Below, in pieces: positions 16,970-23,904 of a stretch of DNA of 64,000 bases. Within the stretch, counting starts at the first letter, position 1, and each line of letters begins with the position of its first letter. Under the pieces are notes generated by a model. The model saw nothing but the letters and a program-made list of their open reading frames with translations. It searched no databases and was not told the DNA's origin. A program made the position numbers and the translations under genes. This DNA is from an uncultured Succinivibrio sp. (lineage in GTDB: Bacteria; Pseudomonadota; Gammaproteobacteria; Enterobacterales; Succinivibrionaceae): positions 35,106 through 99,105 of the forward strand of contig CAAGLL010000013.1 in the NCBI GenBank assembly GCA_900770725.1. The letters run 5' to 3'.

Positions 16970-17955
16970 GCGGCCTCCGCCTTCTTTCTCTGCGACTTGA
17001 AGAAGATGACGATCGGGATGGCGAGGATCGTCAGCATGACGATCGCCACCGCCGAGGCCAGCGGCCAGTCGCGGTTGTTGAAGAACTCCTGCCAGAGGAT
17101 GCGGCCGATGAGGATCGACCCCTTGCCGCCCAGGAGCTCAGGGATCACGTACTCGCCCAGTGCCGGGATGAACACGAGCATCGAGCCTGCGATGATGCCC
17201 GAGCGGGTCTGCGGCACCAGCACCGAGAAGAAGGTCTTCACGGGGCGGGCGCCTAAGTCGTAGGCGGCCTCGATGAGCGTGTAGTCGACCTTGAGCAGCG
17301 CCGTGAACAGCGGCAGCACCATGTAGGGCAGGTAGCAGTAGACGATGCCCACGTAGACGGCGAAGTCCGTCTGCAGCATGTGGATCGGGCTGTCGATCAC
17401 CCCCAGGGCCATGAGCACGTCGTTGATGAGGCCGTCCTTCTTCAGGAGGGCCATCCAGGCGTAGATGCGCACCACGAACGAGGTCCAGCTCGGCATGATG
17501 AGGAGCATGAACATGATGTTGCGCGTCGCCGGCCGGCACTTGGAGAGCGCCCAGGCTATCGGGTAGCCGATGAACAGGCACAGGAGCGTGGAGAAGCTCG
17601 CGACCTCCAGGGACTTCAGGTAGGACTTCATGTAGGTCCCGTCCTCGTCCGTGAATATGAAGGTGTAGTTCTCCAGGTGGAGGATTATCTGCATCGCCCC
17701 GTCCTCGAAGGTCACGATCGGGGAGTAGGGCGGGATGGCTATCTCCGTCACCGAAAGCGAGATCTTGAAGATGATCAGGAACGGCATCAGGAAGAACAGG
17801 ATCATCCACAGGTAGGGGACGAGGATCAGCAGCCTCTCGCGCCAGGTGATCTCGCGGCGGGCGAGCAGCAGCTCGGCCTTGCGGCGCCTGCGCGGGCCTG
17901 CGTTGAGCTTGCGGCGGATCAGCGCCTGCGTGGCGTTCAGTGCGGATATGGGCAT
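16966..17955 (-). CDS. potH: Putrescine ABC transporter permease PotH
   Basis: A 329-residue permease with six expected membrane segments after a basic cytoplasmic N-terminus. It carries PYLWMILFFLMPFLIIFKIS, SFVVRIYAWMALLK, the contact loop EAAYDLGARPVKTFFSV and IPALGEYVIPELLGG, all close to E. coli PotH. GGGAGG is 7 nt before the ATG, in the 16-base gap after potG. With PotI it forms the membrane channel energised by PotG. Confidence 0.92.
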   Translation of the reverse strand: MPISALNATQALIRRKLNAGPRRRRKAELLLARREITWRERLLILVPYLWMILFFLMPFLIIFKISLSVTEIAIPPYSPIVTFEDGAMQIILHLENYTFIFTDEDGTYMKSYLKSLEVASFSTLLCLFIGYPIAWALSKCRPATRNIMFMLLIMPSWTSFVVRIYAWMALLKKDGLINDVLMALGVIDSPIHMLQTDFAVYVGIVYCYLPYMVLPLFTALLKVDYTLIEAAYDLGARPVKTFFSVLVPQTRSGIIAGSMLVFIPALGEYVIPELLGGKGSILIGRILWQEFFNNRDWPLASAVAIVMLTILAIPIVIFFKSQRKKAEAA

Positions 17956-17971
17956 TGCAAAGCCTCCCCCA

Positions 17972-19210
17972 TCAGATGGTCAGCGCAATGCAGGACTCGG
18001 GGTCCCAGCTCAAGTACACGTGGTCGTCCCAGATGGGCAGGCCGGTCTTGAAGCGGTCGACGTTGGGCAGCGTCGAGGCCACGAGCCTGCCCGAGGGCAG
18101 CCTCACGTAGTAGATGGAGATGTCGCCTAAGTAGGCGATGTTCTCCACGTCGCCCTCGCAGCAGTTCGACCCGCCGGTGTCCTCGTCTGGGATCTTGGAG
18201 ATGTAGACCTTCTCGGGGCGCAGCGCGATGGTCAGCGGCATGCCGTCTGCAAGGTCGAGGTCGTGCCCCAGCTCGATGGGGGCGGGGAAGTCGTCGGTGT
18301 GGATGAGCGAGTGCTTCTGGTCTGAGGAGATCAGGGAGCAGTCAAAGAGGTTCACCGAGCCTATGAACTCGGCGCTGAAGCGGCAGTTGGGGTTCTCGTA
18401 GATCTCGCGCGGGCCGCCTATCTGGACGAACTCGCCGCGGTCCATGATCGCGATGCGGTCGGCCATGGTCATGGCCTCCTCCTGATCGTGGGTGACCATG
18501 ATGCAGGTGACGCCGACGGTGTTGATGATGTCCACAAGCTCAAGGCGCATCTGCTCGCGCAGCTTCTTGTCGAGCGCGCCCATCGGCTCGTCCAGGAGCA
18601 GGAGCCTGGGCTCCTTGGCAAGCGAGCGGGCCAGCGCCACGCGCTGCCTCTGGCCGCCTGAGAGCTGGTAGGGCTTGCGGTCCACGAAGGACTCCATGTG
18701 CACGAGCTTGAGCATCTTCTCGACGCGCTCGTCGATGACGCTCTTCTTCAGGTGCTCCTGCTTGAGGCCGAAGGCGATGTTCTGGCGCACGTTCATGTTG
18801 GGGAAGAGCGCGTAGGACTGGAACATCATGTTGATGGTGCGCTTGTAGGGCGGGATGTCGACGATGTTCCTGCCCTCAAGCAGGATCGATCCCGAGGTCG
18901 GGGTCTCGAAGCCCGCGAGCATCCTCAGGAGCGTCGACTTGCCGCAGCCTGACGATCCCAACAGCGCGAAGATCTCGCCCTCGTAGACGGTGAGGTCCAC
19001 TCCGTTGACGGCGCTGAAATCGCCGAACTTCTTGGTCAGGTCTGAGATTTCGAGGATGGGCTTCTTGTGCTGCTCGACCGGGGAGGCCTTCTGGCCTGGC
19101 AGGTCGCCCGGGCGGTGGGTGTTCTTGGCGGCAGGCTTGGGCTCCTTGGCCGCCGGTGAAGGGTCCTGCGGCTTGGCTGCCGCGGCATCCGTGCGCTGTG
19201 AAGCTTCCAC
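17972..19210 (-). CDS. potG: Putrescine ABC transporter ATPase PotG
   Basis: A 412-residue ABC ATPase. Walker A is GSSGCGKST (85-93), the signature is LSGGQRQRVALARSLAKEP, Walker B is RLLLLDEPMGALDKK, and a TOBE-type C-terminal domain includes ALRPEKVYIS. It is much closer to PotG than to PotA (for example NMMFQSYALFPNMNVRQNIAFGLKQ-type residues). It has an unusual N-terminal arm of about 50 residues rich in A, P and K, absent from E. coli PotG. It starts with GTG, with GGAG about 10 nt upstream. The operon lacks the binding protein gene potF. Confidence 0.92.
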   Translation of the reverse strand: MEASQRTDAAAAKPQDPSPAAKEPKPAAKNTHRPGDLPGQKASPVEQHKKPILEISDLTKKFGDFSAVNGVDLTVYEGEIFALLGSSGCGKSTLLRMLAGFETPTSGSILLEGRNIVDIPPYKRTINMMFQSYALFPNMNVRQNIAFGLKQEHLKKSVIDERVEKMLKLVHMESFVDRKPYQLSGGQRQRVALARSLAKEPRLLLLDEPMGALDKKLREQMRLELVDIINTVGVTCIMVTHDQEEAMTMADRIAIMDRGEFVQIGGPREIYENPNCRFSAEFIGSVNLFDCSLISSDQKHSLIHTDDFPAPIELGHDLDLADGMPLTIALRPEKVYISKIPDEDTGGSNCCEGDVENIAYLGDISIYYVRLPSGRLVASTLPNVDRFKTGLPIWDDHVYLSWDPESCIALTI

Positions 19211-19293
19211 TTCAGTTCATCTCCAGCAGTTTGAACATGGCGGCCGGGGCCGCCCTCCAAGTGGGCGCGAGCGCCCTGAATTTGGTTGTGCTC

Positions 19294-19321
19294 ATGTTAG
19301 ATGATCCAGCAGGATGCGCAA
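19294..19321 (-). promoter_or_regulatory. Candidate pot operon promoter
   Basis: On the minus strand, TTGCGC (19316-19321), a 16-bp spacer and TAACAT (19294-19299), about 80 bases before the potG start. Confidence 0.35.
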
Positions 19322-19514
19322 GCGGCTTTTTGCGTTTTTAACGAAAAAGCACGGGGCCAGGACAGGCGGCACCAAAAGGCGCCTTCCATGGGCTTTTTTG
19401 AGCCGCCTCCCGTTTCACGGCACGGAAAGTAAATCTTGTGCGAAAGCAGTCTGAGAATGGCCGGTGGAGGCTGAAACAATTTATCGGAAGCGTCCTTGTT
19501 TCCCAGAACAACAC

Positions 19515-19520
19515 TATAAT
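19515..19520 (+). promoter_or_regulatory. Candidate -10 box of ahpC
   Basis: A perfect TATAAT 57 bases before the ahpC ATG. A TTGTTT lies only 13 bases upstream, too close for a standard -35, so an activator (for example OxyR) may be needed. GTTAT-CAATA-ATAAC (an inverted repeat) follows directly. The rest of 19322-19514 shows nothing clear. Confidence 0.4.
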
Positions 19521-19576
19521 GGGAACTGTTATCAATAATAACAAAAACAAATCGACAACAACTACAAGGAGGCAAC

Positions 19577-20140
19577 ATGCCTTTTCTGAACCAAGACGTC
19601 CCAGCCCTCACCGTTCAAGCCTACCACGCAGGCAAGCTTGAGCAGATCGACCTCAAGGCGACCGCTGGGAAGTGGACGGTGATCCTCTTCTATCCTGCCG
19701 ACTTCACCTTCGTCTGCCCCACCGAGCTTGCGGACTTGAACTCGCACTTGGACGAGTTTGAAAAGGCGGGCTGCCGCGTGTTCTCATCGTCCACCGACTC
19801 GGTGTACGTCCACAAGGCCTGGGCCGACGCCACCCAGACCATCCGCGACCTGCGCTACCCGATGATCGGCGACCGCTCCATGGCCCTCGCCCGCGCCTTC
19901 AACGTGCTCGATGAGCAGGCAGGCGTGGCGCAGCGCGCGACCATCATCCTCGATCCCGAGGGCAAGGTGCGCGGCTTCGAGGTCATCGACGGCAGCGTCG
20001 GCCGCAACGCGGCTGAAATACTCCGCCGCATCGAGGCCCTCGAGTTCGTCCGCGAGCACGGCGACAACGTCTGCCCGGCCAACTGGCACCCGGGCGCCAA
20101 GACGCTCAAGCCCTCGCTTGATCTTGTCGGAAAGCTTTAA
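19577..20140 (+). CDS. ahpC: Alkyl hydroperoxide reductase subunit C (peroxiredoxin)
   Basis: A 187-residue typical 2-Cys peroxiredoxin that reduces H2O2 and organic hydroperoxides. The peroxidatic cysteine is C47 in FTFVCPTEL and the resolving one is C166 in DNVCPANW, at the usual spacing; the C-terminal LVGKL tail is typical of AhpC. AAGGAGG lies 6 nt before the ATG. Its TAA stop shares one base with the next ATG (TAATG), so it is translationally coupled to the AhpF-like domain gene downstream, which probably supplies electrons. Confidence 0.95.
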   Translation: MPFLNQDVPALTVQAYHAGKLEQIDLKATAGKWTVILFYPADFTFVCPTELADLNSHLDEFEKAGCRVFSSSTDSVYVHKAWADATQTIRDLRYPMIGDRSMALARAFNVLDEQAGVAQRATIILDPEGKVRGFEVIDGSVGRNAAEILRRIEALEFVREHGDNVCPANWHPGAKTLKPSLDLVGKL

Positions 20141-20748
20141 TGCCGGGGATCTTCATCGATCCATCTATGAATGGGCAGCTCCAGGCCGTGTTCTCGCGGA
20201 TGGAGCGGCCCATCGTGCTTGAAGTGCAGGGCGCCTCCACGGGGCGCGGGCAGGAGCTTTTCAACGCCATGTCCGAGCTGTGCGCGCTCACGACCAAGCT
20301 CTCGCTCAAGCCCACGGAGGAAGGAGAGGATCTCCCCTGCGTGAGGTTCCTCTACGAGTCCGGCAAGTGGACCGGGCTTGCGTTCCACGGGATCCCTGGC
20401 GGGCGCGAGTTCACGCCCTTCATGCTCGGGATCTACAACGCATCAGGCCGCGGCCAGTCGGTCGATCCTTCCATCCGCGAGCGCATCGCGGCGATCTCGC
20501 ACCCGGTGCACATGAGGATCCTGGTCTCCAACGAGTGCATGGCCTGCCCGGAGCTGGTCATTCCCGCGCAGCGCATCGCCACCTTGAACCCCCTCATAAG
20601 CTGCGAGATCTACGACATCGCGCTCTTCCCCAACCTCGCCTGCGAGTTCGGCGCCGTCGCGGTGCCCGCGCTCAAGGCAGGTAGCCTGCCCTTGAAGTAC
20701 GGGGCGATGCCAATCGAGTCGGTGCTTGACATAGTCGAGCGCGCCTGA
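20140..20748 (+). CDS. Stand-alone AhpF N-terminal (twin thioredoxin-fold) domain
   Basis: A 202-residue protein matching only the N-terminal part of AhpF. The redox motif is C133-M-A-C136 in NECMACPELVIPAQRIATLNP, aligning with E. coli AhpF C129-H-N-C132 (CHNCPDVVQALN-type context), followed by a cis-proline strand (AVAVPAL). Full AhpF is about 520 residues with FAD and NADH domains; none are present here and the next gene is unrelated. It likely shuttles electrons to AhpC from another reductase, such as thioredoxin reductase. That partner is inference. Confidence 0.82.
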   Translation: MPGIFIDPSMNGQLQAVFSRMERPIVLEVQGASTGRGQELFNAMSELCALTTKLSLKPTEEGEDLPCVRFLYESGKWTGLAFHGIPGGREFTPFMLGIYNASGRGQSVDPSIRERIAAISHPVHMRILVSNECMACPELVIPAQRIATLNPLISCEIYDIALFPNLACEFGAVAVPALKAGSLPLKYGAMPIESVLDIVERA

Positions 20749-20834
20749 CGCCACCCCTCCTGCATTTCGTGTAACATCTCCAACGGGCCGTCCTGGCCTT
20801 GGCATTCTTGCGCGCAGGCGCTCTGGGAGGAAGA

Positions 20835-22052
20835 TTGGACAGTTTCAGGTCCGAGCCGCATTCTGCGGTGCTCTTTGGCATGGGGACAGAGGAGCATGTC
20901 GGCGAGGAGATCAAGCTTGCAGGCGGCTCGCGGGTGCTCATCCACTACGGCAGGCCCGGCGTGACCGATCCCGATCTGCTTGCCCGCGTGCGCCACAGCT
21001 GCGAGGACGCAGGCGTCGATTACGAGGAGCTCGGCGGCGTCTTGAAGAACGCCCGCATCGCCAAGATCGAGGAAGGGATCAGGATGTGCCGCGACGATCA
21101 GCTCGACTTCGTCCTGGCTATCGGGGGCGGCAGCGTGGTCGGCAGCGCCAAGGCCATCGCCGCGGGAGCCTGCTGGGACGGATCGTTCCGCGAGTGCATC
21201 GAGCGCGGCCGCGAGGTGAGCAGGGCGCTGCCCGTGGGCGTGATTGTCACGGTTCCGGGGAGCGGGAGCGAGCTTTCAAACAGCACCATCGTGACCGACG
21301 ATCCGCCTCAGGGCGGGCGCGAGATCAGGATCTTTCAGATGAAGTCAGACTTCCTCTACGCCAAGTTCGCCATCTGCAACCCCGATCTCGTGACCTGCTT
21401 CCCAAAGCACCTGGCGCTCTCGTTTGCCAACATCTTCGCCAGGGTGTGCGGCAACTTCTTCAACGGGGCCTGCCAGGGGCTCAACGAGGAGCTGTGCACC
21501 GCCACCTTGAGGGTGCTGGTGCGCAGCCTGCGCCGCCTCCAGATAGATCCCTCGGACACCGCGGCGCTCTCAGACCTCATGGGCGCGGGAGTCGACGCCT
21601 ATACGAGGCCCGGATCCGCCGAATGCGCCGAAGAGGCCGTGGAGGGATTCGCGCTGGCCTTCAAGCAGCTCTACGACTGCGCCCACGGCAAGGCCGTCGG
21701 GGTGATCTTCCCGGCATGGGCCGAGAGCGTGCTCTACAAGGACGTCCTGAAGATGGCAAGGCTGATGTCCGGGGCCTTCTCGATCCCCTGGGACAGGCGC
21801 GAGGCGGGGGCCGAGGCCTGCGCGCGGGCCGGGCTTGCCACGGTGAGGCGGATCTTCAGGAGCCTCTCGCTGCCCTCGGGGTTTGAGGACCTGGGCGGCA
21901 GCGGCGAGGACATCGCAAGGCTCCTTGACATCGCGGGGCTCAAGGACGGCGCGACGCTCGGCACCTACGAGAAGCTCGACCGCGACCGCTGCGAGGCCAT
22001 GCTCTCGCTGGCGCTCATTGAAAAGGCGCGCGGGAGCTTGCAGGGGGCCTGA
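20835..22052 (+). CDS. Iron-type alcohol dehydrogenase homologue with altered metal site
   Basis: A 405-residue member of the Fe-ADH/butanol dehydrogenase family, starting at a TTG preceded by GGGAGG, which gives a family-like N-terminus (DSFRSEPHSAVLFG). The NAD loop is GGGSVVGSAKAI with G where Asp is usual. By eye alignment the metal ligands are changed: the usual Asp and His of the D-x3-H motif are N199 and R203 (FANIFARVCGNFF), the next His is E270, and only H284 (CAHGKAVGVIFPAW) remains. It may therefore be inactive or use a different chemistry. It follows the ahpC pair by 86 bases and ends at a strong terminator. Confidence 0.8.
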   Translation: MDSFRSEPHSAVLFGMGTEEHVGEEIKLAGGSRVLIHYGRPGVTDPDLLARVRHSCEDAGVDYEELGGVLKNARIAKIEEGIRMCRDDQLDFVLAIGGGSVVGSAKAIAAGACWDGSFRECIERGREVSRALPVGVIVTVPGSGSELSNSTIVTDDPPQGGREIRIFQMKSDFLYAKFAICNPDLVTCFPKHLALSFANIFARVCGNFFNGACQGLNEELCTATLRVLVRSLRRLQIDPSDTAALSDLMGAGVDAYTRPGSAECAEEAVEGFALAFKQLYDCAHGKAVGVIFPAWAESVLYKDVLKMARLMSGAFSIPWDRREAGAEACARAGLATVRRIFRSLSLPSGFEDLGGSGEDIARLLDIAGLKDGATLGTYEKLDRDRCEAMLSLALIEKARGSLQGA

Positions 22053-22074
22053 GGGCAATCCCCGCGCAGCGCTT

Positions 22075-22115
22075 GATCTGAAAAGCCGCGGACTTGTGCC
22101 GCGGCTTTTCAGATC
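22075..22115. terminator. Bidirectional terminator
   Basis: A 17-bp perfect stem: GATCTGAAAAGCCGCGG (22075-22091) with its inverted copy at 22099-22115 and a 7-base loop. The A4/T4 runs are inside the arms, so it works for both the Fe-ADH gene and the minus-strand M20 gene. Confidence 0.88.
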
Positions 22116-22127
22116 ATGGGATAAGCC

Positions 22128-23855
22128 TTACTTCTTCTCGGATCCCTGATCGTCCGAGTCCTCGTCGGCCCCCTCGGGCAGGGCCTCGCTTTCCACCTCG
22201 TCCTCGTCGTCCTTGGGCACGTCCTCGTCCTTTACGTCGTCCTCCTGCTTGAACACGTCGAAGAGCTTTGAGAGGAAGCCCGGGATGATGTCGAAGATCT
22301 CGGTCGAGACGTGCTCGGTGGGCAGGTAGAGATCCTCGCCCTTGACCGTGAGGGTCACCGAGGGCGCGCCCAGGTTGTAGAAGTCGCGGAAGGGGATCGG
22401 GCACTCGGCGCGCAGCGCCTTGACCGCCTGATCCACTCCCACCGGGCGGATGAAGCAGCAGTCGGAGGCCGAGGTCTCGCCTGCGAACTTGATCTGCTGC
22501 ACGAAGTCCGAGTTGAAGCTGTCCACGGCGTCGCTGATGCGGCGGTAGACCTCGCGGTCGCCCGAGTTGTTCTGGCGGATCTGCTGCTGGGGGATGAAGT
22601 TGCTCCCAAGGCAGATGACCACCGAAGGGCGGGGCAGGCGGGCCAGGTCGTTGAGCCTCTCGATGACCGCCTGCACGGTCTCCTCGCGGGTGTACTCCTT
22701 CTTTGCGCAGCGGTTGAGCAGCCCGTCGATGGCCGCCTGCAGATCGCCGCGGTAGTGCCTGGAGGCGCGGTAGAAGAGATCGGAGTAGGAGAGCACCTCG
22801 GCGTCGCGCACCTCGGGCAGGTACTCCTGGTCGAGCATGGTCAGCAGATCGTTCTCGCGGTTCTCGATGGCCGTGCAGCTCTCCTCAAGCGCCTCTGCGG
22901 CAAGCGACTTCAGAACCTCGATGAGATCCAGGAGGTTGAGGTTCAGGAAGGGCAGCTCGAAGGAGACGAGCGCCGAGTCCGGGGTCCTGGGGCTCAGCAT
23001 CGGGGGCATGAGCATCGAGCGGAACACCGGGACGAACGGGCGCTTCGACAGGCGCGAGGTCACCTTGGGGTTGAGCTCCATCTTCTCGATGATGCGCGAA
23101 CTCACCTGGGTGGGGCTGAAGCCCTTGAAGGGATCGGCGCTGTCAGCGCCCTTGCCCAGGATGTAGAAGCACAGCTCGGCGCGGCCCATGTTCGCCGTGT
23201 AGAGGTTGAGGTTGTTCTCGTCGTTCGAGCGGTTCTCGGGCTTGAAGGCCACGGTGAGCTTGAGATCCAGGTGGTTCTCGCTTAGGAGCGAGTGTATGTA
23301 GGGCATGCACTCGCGGATCCCGGTGTTGCCGGAGATGGTCTGGGAGGTGCACACGAACAGGAGGTTGAACGGCAGCTCGTAGAGGCGGTCGGAGGCCTCC
23401 TTAACGAGCGTGAGCAGCGCCCCGGTCACGCCCTTGGACTCGAACGAGCCCAGGCCGTAGAGAGTGTTCGAGTAGGAGAGCGCCTGCGCCTTGTCGTTCT
23501 TCTTGATGATCCCGCGCAGCTTCTCCTTGAGCTCGTCGGGCTTGAAGGAGAGGGGCTTCAACATCGCGTAGGAGTCGTTGCCCGAGGTGTCGGACGAGCA
23601 GAGCACGCAGAGCGTCTCGCGGGTGATGCCGCCGTCTATCTTGACAAGGGCGACCACCGAGTGGTGCTTCTGATCGGAGTGGGGGACGTAGAGCACGTCG
23701 TTGCGGTGGGTCCTGAAGTAGGAGATCCCGCAGACGGTGTCGTAGATGGCCTTGGAGATCTCCATCTCCCCGTGGGTCGAGGTGATGGACGGAATGGAGA
23801 TCAGCCACTTCGTCAGTGCGATCGCCTCTTCCTTGAAGTTTATGAATTCAAACAA
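22128..23855 (-). CDS. RocB-like M20-family protein with degenerate active site
   Basis: A 575-residue protein that aligns with the RocB branch of M20 peptidases: IPSITSTHGE near residue 21, CSSDTSGNDSY near 86, YGLGSFESKGVTGAL near 133, and ILGKGADSADPFKGF in the lid/dimerisation region. Residues that bind metal in active members are mostly lost: His before the DT motif is S87, the Asp of GxxDMK is E139, the Glu pair after the TPD-like strand is absent, and the His of THVGEPF is Asp. The last 40 residues are highly acidic. Catalysis by the usual mechanism is unlikely; a binding or scaffold role is possible. RocB's own function is not firmly known. Confidence 0.65.
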   Translation of the reverse strand: MFEFINFKEEAIALTKWLISIPSITSTHGEMEISKAIYDTVCGISYFRTHRNDVLYVPHSDQKHHSVVALVKIDGGITRETLCVLCSSDTSGNDSYAMLKPLSFKPDELKEKLRGIIKKNDKAQALSYSNTLYGLGSFESKGVTGALLTLVKEASDRLYELPFNLLFVCTSQTISGNTGIRECMPYIHSLLSENHLDLKLTVAFKPENRSNDENNLNLYTANMGRAELCFYILGKGADSADPFKGFSPTQVSSRIIEKMELNPKVTSRLSKRPFVPVFRSMLMPPMLSPRTPDSALVSFELPFLNLNLLDLIEVLKSLAAEALEESCTAIENRENDLLTMLDQEYLPEVRDAEVLSYSDLFYRASRHYRGDLQAAIDGLLNRCAKKEYTREETVQAVIERLNDLARLPRPSVVICLGSNFIPQQQIRQNNSGDREVYRRISDAVDSFNSDFVQQIKFAGETSASDCCFIRPVGVDQAVKALRAECPIPFRDFYNLGAPSVTLTVKGEDLYLPTEHVSTEIFDIIPGFLSKLFDVFKQEDDVKDEDVPKDDEDEVESEALPEGADEDSDDQGSEKK

Positions 23856-23904
23856 TTGGAACCCCAGAGCGGCGTCTTAAGGCGCCGCGGTGTGTTAAGC
23901 GCGG

